Shown piece by piece: positions 9,417-16,201 of a DNA stretch of 27,804 nucleotides. The stretch lies in contig DLBY01000096.1 in assembly GCA_002480345.1 (NCBI GenBank), positions 1 to 27,804 of the forward strand, given 5' to 3'. Numbering within the stretch: position 1 is the stretch's first letter; each line of letters begins with the position of its first letter. The stretch is from Phycisphaerales bacterium UBA7812. GTDB lineage: Bacteria; Planctomycetota; Phycisphaerae; Phycisphaerales; UBA1924. The translations under genes and the position numbers were made by a program. The notes under the pieces were generated by a model. That model was not told where the DNA came from, searched no databases, and saw nothing but the letters and a program-made list of their open reading frames with translations.

Positions 9417-9542
9417 TGAGCGTCCTGCCAAAAGGTCCTGTCATCAGATCGGCCATGCGGATTCCAAGCTTCATCACACATCGCGAAGGTCATCCACAAA
9501 AGACCGAGATCAGGCTGCGACCCGCAACACCCTCGGAGCGGC

Positions 9543-9560
9543 ATTCGCCGCCCGGTGAAT
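9543..9560. promoter_or_regulatory. Near-palindrome in the PilZ/BLUF divergent intergenic region
   Basis: ATTCGCC at 9543-9549 and GGTGAAT at 9554-9560 form an inverted repeat with six exact pairs, one G-T pair and a four-base centre. It lies about 78 bp from the BLUF start and 127 bp from the PilZ start. It could be an operator or chance in GC-rich DNA. Nothing else is evident in this 221-bp spacer apart from the motif at 9595-9606. Confidence 0.25.
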
Positions 9561-9594
9561 CGGTTTCGCAGGGCTTCGGATTTTTCAGTGGTTC

Positions 9595-9606
9595 TGCGTA
9601 GATCTG
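9595..9606 (+). promoter_or_regulatory. TGCGTA-(G/C)(A/T)-TCTG motif upstream of the first BLUF gene
   Basis: TGCGTAGATCTG matches TGCGTACTTCTG at 15599-15610 upstream of the second BLUF gene in 10 of 12 positions. Both lie at similar distances before the start codon (31 and 37 bases between). It may be a shared regulator site or part of a core promoter. Confidence 0.35.
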
Positions 9607-9637
9607 CACCCGGCCTTACCGATATCCTTAGACGATC

Positions 9638-10027
9638 GTGGAACTTCGAATCCTTCAAATTGTCTATGTCAGCACGGCCTCAAGCGATATCAGTGCAGCC
9701 GTGCTGGACGCGATCGGCAGAACTTCCGTCCGCAATAACGCCTTTGCAGCAGTGACAGGGGTGCTGCTGCACCGCGACGGGCGGTTCGTTCAGCTTCTCG
9801 AGGGTCTCCCTGACGCCGTCGAGGCGATCTACGACGCGATCAAGGCGGACGATCGGCACCACTCATGCACGATCGTCATCCACCGATCGGCCGATGCCCG
9901 CAGCGCTCCGCACTGGACCATGGCAACGCTCGACCTGGGCGCGAGCGAGGCCCACACCCGCGAGGGTCGACGCGCTCGACCGCGCGGCGCAAGCCGGCAC
10001 GCCCATCGCCCGGCCCGCAGAGGATGA
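9638..10027 (+). CDS. BLUF-domain blue-light sensor (copy 1), apparently frameshifted near the 3' end
   Basis: The product begins at GTG 9638 (MELRILQIVYVS) and reads 129 residues as written. Residues 1-97 are a BLUF domain, which binds FAD and signals blue light through hydrogen-bond rearrangement. The key residues are present: Tyr10, Asn34 in RNNAF, Gln52 in FVQLLEG, and Trp93-x-Met95. After residue ~108 the frame becomes Arg-rich and low in quality, while the +1 frame continues as good coding sequence (VDALDRAAQAG ... ELIQRIVALADQA) to a TAG at 10119-10121. Removing one G from the GGG run at 9964-9966 joins the two and gives a 160-residue protein, comparable with the 148-residue second copy. 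The restored stop sits eight bases before the USP gene. The start is supported by alignment with the second BLUF gene, not by a ribosome-binding site. Confidence 0.85.
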   Translation: MELRILQIVYVSTASSDISAAVLDAIGRTSVRNNAFAAVTGVLLHRDGRFVQLLEGLPDAVEAIYDAIKADDRHHSCTIVIHRSADARSAPHWTMATLDLGASEAHTREGRRARPRGASRHAHRPARRG

Positions 10028-10121
10028 ACTGATTCAGCGCATCGTGGCGCTCGCCGACCAGGCAACCGAACCGCACGGACCGGCTCACCACCCATGCGCC
10101 GACCCGCCGCCCCAGCCTTAG
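9964..10121 (+). other. Frameshifted 3' continuation of the BLUF gene
   Basis: In the +1 frame relative to the BLUF start, codons from about 9966 to the TAG at 10119-10121 show the local G/C third-position bias (GTC GAC GCG CTC GAC CGC GCG GCG). They encode a helical tail similar in position and character to the end of the second BLUF protein. The frame used by the called gene (GGT CGA CGC GCT CGA) lacks that bias. The likely cause is a one-base expansion of GGG at 9964-9966, either a real mutation or a sequencing error. Confidence 0.65.
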
Positions 10122-10129
10122 GATCCCGC

Positions 10130-10996
10130 ATGATCAGATCGATTCTTGTCGCGACCGATTTCTCGCCCGCCGCCGACGCCGCCGTCACGCAAGCCGCAAG
10201 GCTCGCGACGCGATTGAACGCGGCGCTGCATGTGCTCCACGCGCCCTCGAATGACCTGAACGACGAACTCGCCGCGTTCTTTCCGGACACGAAGGACTAC
10301 GGCGTGCAGAGCGCGACCGACGCGATCCGCGAACGCATCGCGGCTTCGCTCGCGGCGATCGACGCCCCCAAGAACGCGGAGATCCTCGTGCAACCCGGGA
10401 ACGCGTTCAAGGAGATCCTCACCGCGATCGAGAAGACCGGCGCCGATCTTCTCGTGCTGGGCAGCACGGGTGAGACCGGGGCCAAACTCGGCACCGTCGG
10501 GGGAAAGTGTGTCCGCAAGGCGCCGATCGACACGCTGCTCGTCCCAGCCGGGGGGAAAGCCCCGTTCGATCACATCACCGCGTGCGTGGATTTCTCGGAA
10601 CTCTCGCCGCAGGTGATCAAGTCCGCCGCGGGGATCGCGCGTGCCGACAGCGGCAGCCTGACCGCGCTGTACGCCCATGAAAAGGTCGACCAATCCGTGT
10701 TCTGCAAGGGCCCGCCCCAGGAACTCATCGACAAACTGCCGGGCGTCATCGAGCAGCGATTCGCGTCCGAACTCGCCCCTCTCGCGGGCGAGACCCCCGT
10801 GTCGTTCACGATGACCGTGTGCCGGAGCTACAGCGAGGGGATCGTCCGCCACGCCGCGGACAGCGGAACGTCGCTCGTCGCGTTGGGCACCACGGGCCGC
10901 TCGGGCATCGCCTACCTGCTGCTCGGCACCACCGCCGAGAAGGTGATCCGCGAGGTCGGGTGCGCCGTGCTCGCCGTCAAGCCCAGGAAGTCCTGA
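10130..10996 (+). CDS. Tandem-domain universal stress protein (UspA family)
   Basis: The product is 288 residues with two UspA domains. The start ATG at 10130 has AGGA seven bases upstream, and that site overlaps the frame-restored BLUF stop at 10121, so the two genes look co-transcribed and possibly coupled. Domain 1 (residues 1-139) begins MIRSILVATDFSP and has the nucleotide-loop region GSTGETGAKLGTVGGK. Domain 2 (about 145-285) begins HITACVDFSE and has the clearer ATP-binding-type motif GTTGRSGIAYLLLGTTAEKV before AVLAVKP. Such tandem Usp proteins are cytoplasmic and are associated with stress survival. Pairing with a blue-light sensor suggests light or photooxidative stress, which is inference. 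Confidence 0.92.
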   Translation: MIRSILVATDFSPAADAAVTQAARLATRLNAALHVLHAPSNDLNDELAAFFPDTKDYGVQSATDAIRERIAASLAAIDAPKNAEILVQPGNAFKEILTAIEKTGADLLVLGSTGETGAKLGTVGGKCVRKAPIDTLLVPAGGKAPFDHITACVDFSELSPQVIKSAAGIARADSGSLTALYAHEKVDQSVFCKGPPQELIDKLPGVIEQRFASELAPLAGETPVSFTMTVCRSYSEGIVRHAADSGTSLVALGTTGRSGIAYLLLGTTAEKVIREVGCAVLAVKPRKS

Positions 10997-11020
10997 CGAT
11001 CGGCGTACGCGGGGCCGCGT

Positions 11021-11668
11021 TCAGCGACGACGGCGCACCGCGCCGAGGCCGAACAGGCCCAGCAGGCCCGCGGCGCCCGGTGTCGGCACGAAGCTGACAT
11101 TATCCAGGCCCGTCTGGTCCGCACCGTTGGTGTATTCCCCGCGGATGTAGAAACCCGTGAGATCCGCGAGCACCGCGCGGATGTCCGCCTCCGTCGCCGC
11201 GGTCGAACTCAGCGAACCGCTCGAGGTCGAGGAGACAATCCGCCAGCCCGCGGCCTCGCTCACCGACGCGGACCACGAGGTCCACTGACTGTTCACCGGC
11301 ACGACATCCACATCGATCCCGATCGAGAGCCCCCCGCCCGTGAGCATCACATCCGCCCGGTTCGCGATCGAGGTCTGGTTCCCCTGGATCCCCAGGATGT
11401 TCCAGGCGATCGCGCCGCCGTAGAAACCCGACGCGTTGGAGATGTCCACCACCGGCGCGGCGTAGTACCAGATCCGACCGTCGCCGACATCCCGCGCACG
11501 GATCGCGCCCGCGGGCTGACCGATGTTCGAATCCCAGGCGAAGTCCCGAGCGTCGTTGAGCGTGCCCCAACCCTGGGCATCCGCATCGAACGACCACGCG
11601 ACCCCCGCGGATGCTCCGCAGGCGGTGAGTCCGAGAACACCGATGACGCCCAGACGAATCCGTGTCAT
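11021..11668 (-). CDS. Secreted laminin-B-like protein with PEP-CTERM-type tail
   Basis: The product is 215 residues. The ATG at 11668 has GGGAG eight bases upstream. An N-terminal signal peptide (RLGVIGVLGLTACGASA) is followed by a domain resembling laminin IV type A / laminin B (about residues 24-190): FDADAQGWG, GRIWYYAAPVVDIS, YGGAIAWNILG, ADVMLTGGG, IRAVLADLTGFYIRGEY, then GLDNVSFV. This beta-sandwich fold occurs in extracellular proteins. The C-terminus is VPTPGAAGLLGLFGLGAV followed by four Arg, the P-x-P, hydrophobic helix, Arg-cluster plan of planctomycete PEP-CTERM sorting signals. It is expected to be exported and anchored or processed by an exosortase (not in this window). It lies 137 bp downstream of the NtrC-type regulator on the same strand and converges with the USP gene. 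Confidence 0.85.
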   Translation of the reverse strand: MTRIRLGVIGVLGLTACGASAGVAWSFDADAQGWGTLNDARDFAWDSNIGQPAGAIRARDVGDGRIWYYAAPVVDISNASGFYGGAIAWNILGIQGNQTSIANRADVMLTGGGLSIGIDVDVVPVNSQWTSWSASVSEAAGWRIVSSTSSGSLSSTAATEADIRAVLADLTGFYIRGEYTNGADQTGLDNVSFVPTPGAAGLLGLFGLGAVRRRR

Positions 11669-11703
11669 GTCCAAATCTCCCATCTTCCGTCACACACAAA
11701 CAG

Positions 11704-11721
11704 CGCAGGACAAATCCTGCG
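11704..11721 (-). promoter_or_regulatory. Inverted repeat upstream of the PEP-CTERM gene
   Basis: CGCAGGA-CAAA-TCCTGCG is a perfect 7-bp inverted repeat with a 4-base centre. It lies 35 bp upstream of the PEP-CTERM start and about 85 bp after the regulator stop. It could be an operator, a leader hairpin, or a weak intrinsic terminator without a U-tract for the regulator operon. Confidence 0.4.
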
Positions 11722-11805
11722 GAAACATACCTGTTCAAGGGGCGATCGCAACGAGATCCCGAGAAAATCCCCGGAACGGGCCCGACCGGGTGATCCCACG
11801 GAGCA

Positions 11806-13272
11806 TCACCCCGCGCGACGGCTCTCGTCCAGCCCGTACGCCTTCATCTTCTTGTACAGCGTCGTCCGGTTGATATCGAGCGCCTCGGCGGTCTTCTGCC
11901 GGTTCCAGTCGTGCGCCTCGAGCGCGTTGAGGATGATCCGCCGCTCCGGCGCCTTGAGCGCCTCGACGAGCGGCATGGGCTCCCACACGCTCCCCTCGTC
12001 GTCGATCGCGTCATCCGACGAGCCGCCCGACGCGGCGCGGAGCAGGCCCGCGTCCGCCCCCTCGAGCACCTGCGGGGGAAGATCCTCCAGACCGATCGTG
12101 TTCGAACGGCTCAGCACCGCGGCCCGCTCCACGATGTTGCCCAACTCGCGGACATTCCCCGGGAACGAGTACCGGCGCAACGCGTCCATCGCCTCGGCGC
12201 TGAACCCCGTGAACACCTTCCCGAGCTCGCGCCCCTGCTCGTCGAGGAAATGCTCCGCGAGATGGGGGATGTCCCCGATCCGATCGCGCAGCGGCGGCAG
12301 CTCGATCTTCACCACATTGATCCGGTAGTACAGGTCCTGGCGGAACTCACCCCGCGCAACGAGATCCTCGAGCGACTGGTTGCTCGCGAGGATCACCCGC
12401 ACATCGACCTCGAGCGTCTGCGTCGAACCGACGGGCTCGAACTTCCGCTCCTGCAGCACACGCAGCAGCTTCAGCTGCATCGCGGGGCTCGCGCTGTTGA
12501 TCTCGTCGAGGAACAGCGTGCCGCCGTCCGCCGCGAGGAACCGCCCTTTCTTATCCGCGTGCGCCCCGGTGAACGCGCCCTTCACATGCCCGAACAGCTC
12601 GCTCTCCAGCAGCGTCTCGGGGATCGACCCGCACGACAGCTCCACATAGGGCTTGCTCGCCCGAGGCGAGCGGTGGTGGATCGCGTGCGCGATCAGGCTC
12701 TTGCCCGTCCCGCTCTCCCCGCTCATCAGCACCGTCGTCCGGCTCGGCGCCACCGCGCTCACGAGTTCGAAGACCTTCCGCATCCGCGGATCGGTCCCCA
12801 CGACATTGTCGAGCCCGAAACGGTCGTCGAGCTGCATCCGCAGCGTGTGGTTCTCCTCGACCAGCGCCTGCTGGCGCAACGCCCGCTCGAGCGCGACCGC
12901 CAGCTCGTCGTCCATCACGGGCTTCGTCAGATAGTCCGCCGCCCCGAGACGCAGCGCCTCGACCGCGCTCTCGATCGTCCCGTATCCGGTCAGCATCACG
13001 ACCGCTGTCGTCGGGTGGTGCTCCTTCGCCCAGCGCAGCAGGTCGACACCCGACTCGCCCGGCATCGACACATCGCTCAGCACCACATGCACGGGCTGCG
13101 GCGGACGCCCGTCCCCCGTGGGGAACCGGCTCGCCCCGTCCAGCAGCGCCCTCGCCTCCGCGGTGTTCATCGCCGTCGCGGTCTCGAAGCCCTCGCCGGA
13201 CAGATGCTCCGCGAGCGACTCCGCGACGATCGGGTCGTCATCCACGATCAGGATGCGCTTCGTCTCACCCAT
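11806..13272 (-). CDS. NtrC-family sigma-54-dependent response regulator
   Basis: The product is 488 residues, the usual length for AtoC/NtrC regulators. The ATG at 13272 has GGGAG six bases upstream. The receiver domain (1-125) has acid pocket D11-D13, phospho-acceptor Asp67 in LSDVSMPG, and Lys117. The AAA+ domain (about 152-390) has Walker A GESGTGKS (185-192), the sigma-54 contact loop GAFTGA (232-237) and Walker B GTLFLDE (D256-E257), with later arginine-finger region intact. A Fis-type helix-turn-helix closes the protein (about 445-482, WNRQKTAEALDINRTTLYKKM). It is expected to activate sigma-54 promoters on phosphorylation. The kinase gene ends 10 bp upstream, so the two form an operon. 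I looked for a -24/-12 element upstream of the PEP-CTERM gene and found none, so its targets are unknown. Confidence 0.96.
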   Translation of the reverse strand: MGETKRILIVDDDPIVAESLAEHLSGEGFETATAMNTAEARALLDGASRFPTGDGRPPQPVHVVLSDVSMPGESGVDLLRWAKEHHPTTAVVMLTGYGTIESAVEALRLGAADYLTKPVMDDELAVALERALRQQALVEENHTLRMQLDDRFGLDNVVGTDPRMRKVFELVSAVAPSRTTVLMSGESGTGKSLIAHAIHHRSPRASKPYVELSCGSIPETLLESELFGHVKGAFTGAHADKKGRFLAADGGTLFLDEINSASPAMQLKLLRVLQERKFEPVGSTQTLEVDVRVILASNQSLEDLVARGEFRQDLYYRINVVKIELPPLRDRIGDIPHLAEHFLDEQGRELGKVFTGFSAEAMDALRRYSFPGNVRELGNIVERAAVLSRSNTIGLEDLPPQVLEGADAGLLRAASGGSSDDAIDDEGSVWEPMPLVEALKAPERRIILNALEAHDWNRQKTAEALDINRTTLYKKMKAYGLDESRRAG

Positions 13273-13282
13273 GCACGCTCCC

Positions 13283-14185
13283 TCACCGCGACTCGATCTC
13301 GATCACCGCGGGCGCCGGGAAGACCGCGCGCAGCACCGCGCCGGGCCCGTCCGTCCGATTCGCGAGCTCGATCCGCCCGCCCAACTCGAGCACGATCTGC
13401 CGGCTCAGCGCCAGCCCGATCCCCTGCCCGTCCTCTCGCCGGCTGAACCCCGGATCGAACACCTCCCCCGGGTCATCCAGCTCGGGCGCGCCCACGCCGT
13501 CGTCGATCACCTCGAGCACCACGCGGTGGATCCCGCCCCGCTCGATCCAGCCCAGCCGCGCCGAGACAAGACCGCTCCCGGGGCCCGCGCTCGCCTTGCT
13601 GGCGCGTTCCCGCGCGATCCGCGCCTCGATCGAATCCAACGCGTTGTGCAGCGCGTTGAGCATCACCGAATAGCACGCCCCCGCCGCACGCGGGCCCGCC
13701 CGCTCATCGATCGTCAGCGTGAGCTCCACCCCGAGCGACGAGGCACGCGGGCGCACCACATCCACCGCATGGTCGAGCGCCTCGCCCAGGCTGATCCGCG
13801 AGGCCGCGCTCATCGCGGGCGATCCCAGCGCGAGCCCGGCGCCGGCGCTCGTGCGCACGATCTCGTTCATCTGCACCAGCGCCAGCCGCACCGTCTCGAG
13901 CTGCTTGCGCGTGCGTTCCAGTTCCTCGGTCAGCGCGTCGTCGCCCGGGTGGTCGCTCGCCTTGGGCAGGTCGCGTTCCGCGATCGTCACCCAACGAAGC
14001 GAGCCGTCCACCAGGTTCCGGATCTCGTGCACCACCGCCGTCAGGCGATCGGACGATTCGCCCGCCCGCTCCGCCGTCACCGCGGGGCGACGACGGCGCA
14101 CGACACCCTCGTCAGGGGTGCGCCGCCCCGACGCCGCACGATCGCCGCTCAGTCCGCCCTCATGATGCGTCATCGCATCATTCAT
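13283..14185 (-). CDS. Soluble NtrB-like sensor histidine kinase
   Basis: The product is 300 residues with no transmembrane segment and no recognisable sensor domain. The first ~45 residues are polar and probably disordered. The dimerisation/phospho-acceptor helix carries His53 in VVHEIRNLVDGSL, with the usual Pro of HEIRNP replaced. The HATPase part has the N-box (VMLNALHNALDSIEAR), G1 box (IDDGVGAP) and G2 box (GQGIGLALSRQI). It should phosphorylate the NtrC-type regulator encoded 10 bp downstream. Sensing must come from the short N-terminus or a partner. The start is the ATG at 14185; ATG at 14173 is an alternative and neither has a clear Shine-Dalgarno sequence. Confidence 0.9.
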   Translation of the reverse strand: MNDAMTHHEGGLSGDRAASGRRTPDEGVVRRRRPAVTAERAGESSDRLTAVVHEIRNLVDGSLRWVTIAERDLPKASDHPGDDALTEELERTRKQLETVRLALVQMNEIVRTSAGAGLALGSPAMSAASRISLGEALDHAVDVVRPRASSLGVELTLTIDERAGPRAAGACYSVMLNALHNALDSIEARIARERASKASAGPGSGLVSARLGWIERGGIHRVVLEVIDDGVGAPELDDPGEVFDPGFSRREDGQGIGLALSRQIVLELGGRIELANRTDGPGAVLRAVFPAPAVIEIESR

Positions 14186-14249
14186 CGGCTCGCGGCGCGC
14201 CAGCCTCTAGACATGTTGCGTCAAATCGACACCACCGCGAGAGCGTCCG

Positions 14250-14278
14250 AAAATACCGGCACACATCACCCCTGACAG
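14250..14278 (-). promoter_or_regulatory. Candidate promoter of the kinase-regulator operon
   Basis: On the minus strand CTGTCA (14273-14278) and TATTTT (14250-14255) are separated by 17 bases, each matching 4 of 6 consensus positions. They lie about 65 bp upstream of the kinase start in a 150-bp gap after the aminopeptidase gene. The region is locally AT-richer than its surroundings. No sigma-54 element was seen. Confidence 0.3.
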
Positions 14279-14335
14279 CGGTATCGACACGCGGTCCGGA
14301 CAACAGCCGACCCCGACGCCCCGCACCGCGTCGCC

Positions 14336-15487
14336 TCACGCCCAGCCGAGCCCCTCGGGCAGCGTGTTCAGGTTCTCGCACCCGTCCGCCGTGACGATCA
14401 GCAGGTCCTCGAGCCGCATGCCGCCGACCGCCATCGAATACAGCCCGGGCTCAACCGTCACCGCGTCGCTCACCACCAGCTCGGGGCCCTTGAAATCGAG
14501 CAACGGGGGCTCCTTCAGGTCGAGCCCCAGTCCGTGCCCCGTCCCGTGCGGCATCGAGCAGAACTCGGGCGGCGCCCCCTCAGGCGGGAACCCGATCTGG
14601 TACCCGTGCGATTCGATCACCCCGATCACCGCGCGGTGCACATCCTCGCCCGTCGCGCCCGCCTTGATGACCGCGATCCCGGCCGCCTTTGCCTCGACGA
14701 CCGCCGCGTGCATCTTCGCGACCTCGTCGGGCACCTCGCCGTGCACAACCATCCGGGTGCAATCGCCGTGATAGCCCGTCTCGAGGTGCTTGGGGAAGAC
14801 ATCGACGATGACGGGCTGCCCGGTCCGCAGCACGCCGCTCCCCCCGTTGTGGCAGTCACCGCCCTCGGGCCCGCACGCGACGATGTGGTGCTCACCCAGC
14901 GCCCCGTGCTCCGCGAGATGCGCCGTGATCAGCGCTTTCACCTTCTCCGCGGTCAGCACCGCCCCGTCGTGCACCAACGCGCCGTCCTTGTTGGCGTCCG
15001 CGCGGGCGATCGTCTCGCACGCCATCCGGATCGCCGATTCGGTGATCCGTGTCGCCTCGCGCAACGCCGCGACCTCTTCGGCGTCCTTGCTCCGGCGGTC
15101 CCGAACCCCGAGCTGCCGGTCGAGCATGACCGTCATCCCCGCGTCTTCGAGCTCGTCGATCAGCAGCGCCGTCGCGGTGCGATCGACCATCACCCGCGAG
15201 ATGTCCATCCGGCGCAGGCACTCCGCGGTCGCCTGCGCCGCCCGGATCTCCCGGTCACCGCTCAGCCCCTTCTCGGGCTCGAAGTCCTCGTAGCAGAACA
15301 CCTCGTCCGCCTTCGCCTGCTTCTTCGCCCGCGCGACCTCCACATCCCGGAGCACGAGACGACGATTCCCGTCAGGCGTCACGATCAGCGACGCCGGATC
15401 GTGCGCATCGAAGCGGATCGCATGAAAGACCGCCTTGTTAATCGAGGGGACACCCGAAAGCAGTGTCGCGGTATGTTCGACTGTCAT
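14336..15487 (-). CDS. M24-family aminopeptidase (Xaa-Pro aminopeptidase/dipeptidase type)
   Basis: The product is 383 residues, close to PepQ/YpdF-type enzymes. The N-terminal ~130 residues form the creatinase-like domain. The C-terminal pita-bread domain has all five metal ligands in order: Asp229 (VIVDV), Asp242 (HGDCTRM), His318 (HGTGHGLG), Glu346 (VEPGLY) and Glu360 (RLEDLL). This pattern supports a two-metal, probably cytoplasmic, peptidase cleaving X-Pro bonds, though M24 substrates vary and VIVDV lacks the usual Gly after Asp. The ATG at 15487 is the first good start; the gene diverges from the second BLUF gene across 160 bp. The kinase gene follows on the same strand after 150 bp and has its own candidate promoter. 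Confidence 0.9.
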   Translation of the reverse strand: MTVEHTATLLSGVPSINKAVFHAIRFDAHDPASLIVTPDGNRRLVLRDVEVARAKKQAKADEVFCYEDFEPEKGLSGDREIRAAQATAECLRRMDISRVMVDRTATALLIDELEDAGMTVMLDRQLGVRDRRSKDAEEVAALREATRITESAIRMACETIARADANKDGALVHDGAVLTAEKVKALITAHLAEHGALGEHHIVACGPEGGDCHNGGSGVLRTGQPVIVDVFPKHLETGYHGDCTRMVVHGEVPDEVAKMHAAVVEAKAAGIAVIKAGATGEDVHRAVIGVIESHGYQIGFPPEGAPPEFCSMPHGTGHGLGLDLKEPPLLDFKGPELVVSDAVTVEPGLYSMAVGGMRLEDLLIVTADGCENLNTLPEGLGWA

Positions 15488-15591
15488 GCCTCAAGTCTAG
15501 ACGGCCCGGCCGCGTCCCCCCATCCGGCAGCCCCACCGCGCAAACACCGCGATCCCGCTACCCCGATCTGGGTTCGCAACCGCACGCCCAC

Positions 15592-15610
15592 CAGAAGTTG
15601 CGTACTTCTG
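15592..15610 (+). promoter_or_regulatory. Perfect palindrome upstream of the second BLUF gene
   Basis: CAGAAGT at 15592-15598 and ACTTCTG at 15604-15610 form a perfect 7-bp inverted repeat with a 5-base centre. It contains the TGCGTA-CT-TCTG motif shared with the region upstream of the first BLUF gene. It ends 37 bp before the ATG at 15648 and sits between two divergent genes, a typical operator position. Confidence 0.45.
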
Positions 15611-15647
15611 ATGAATGCCGGGCCGATCGCGGACCGATGGTCGGGAA

Positions 15648-16094
15648 ATGGAAGTCGGGCTGGTTCATCTCGTGTATTCAAGCCGCGCCGCCGTCGAGAT
15701 CACCGACGCAGTGCTCGCGAAGATCCGCGACGAGGGCATGCGCAACAACGGTGACCACGGCATCACCGGGCTCCTGCTCTACCGGGACGGCGCGTTCCTC
15801 CAGTTGCTCGAAGGCACGCACGACGCGGTCGAGCAGACCTACCGAAAGATCCACGACGATCCGCGGCACACCGACATCCGCCTGCTCTTCCGAGGCCCCT
15901 GCTCGCAGCGAACCTATTCCTACTACAACATGGGCGTGCTGGGATCGGCGGGAGACGGGAGCGCGGATCCGGAGATCCTCACCAACATCTTCGAACTCGC
16001 GACACAGGCGGATCGACCCGACGCCCGCGTCGAAACAGACGCGATCCTGGGCGAGATGATCAACCAGTTCATCAAGCTCAGCCGCGCCGCGTAA
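15648..16094 (+). CDS. BLUF-domain blue-light sensor (copy 2)
   Basis: The product is 148 residues starting MEVGLVHLVYSS at the ATG at 15648. An in-frame ATG at 15615 is possible, but the later start aligns exactly with the first BLUF protein. FAD-site residues are conserved at the same numbers as copy 1: Tyr10, Asn34 (RNNGDHGITG), Gln52 (FLQLLEG). The residue that is Trp in copy 1 and in many BLUF proteins is Tyr93 here, followed by Met95. The C-terminal ~45 residues are helical (LTNIFELA ... AILGEMINQFIKLS). This is a short BLUF protein with no attached enzyme domain, so it presumably acts through a partner. Its TAA stop is the first base of the duplicated ileS tail. Confidence 0.93.
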   Translation: MEVGLVHLVYSSRAAVEITDAVLAKIRDEGMRNNGDHGITGLLLYRDGAFLQLLEGTHDAVEQTYRKIHDDPRHTDIRLLFRGPCSQRTYSYYNMGVLGSAGDGSADPEILTNIFELATQADRPDARVETDAILGEMINQFIKLSRAA

Positions 16095-16198
16095 GGCTCA
16101 CACCCCCACCACCGCCGCGTCCCGATCCGTCAAAAGACCGCCGTCGCTGCGCTCCTTGACCGTCCCGTCCCGCTTCCGGCTCCGCTCGCAGCGCGGCT
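16094..16198 (-). repeat. Copy 1 of the duplicated ileS 3' end (105 bp)
   Basis: This segment matches 16722-16826 at 100 of 105 positions. Read on the minus strand in the ileS frame it encodes the same last 32 residues of IleRS (PRCERSRKRDGTV... to ...AAVVGV) and the same TGA. The five differences fall in Val, Asp, Arg, Arg and Pro codons and are all synonymous. A TAG immediately precedes the matching part, so it is a detached gene end and not an expressed gene. It abuts the BLUF stop codon. Confidence 0.95.
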
Positions 16199-16201
16199 AG
16201 G

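Noticed and set aside
11669..11805. Sigma-54 (-24/-12) promoter before the PEP-CTERM gene
   Set aside because: No TGGCAC-N5-TTGC-like sequence is present on the minus strand here.
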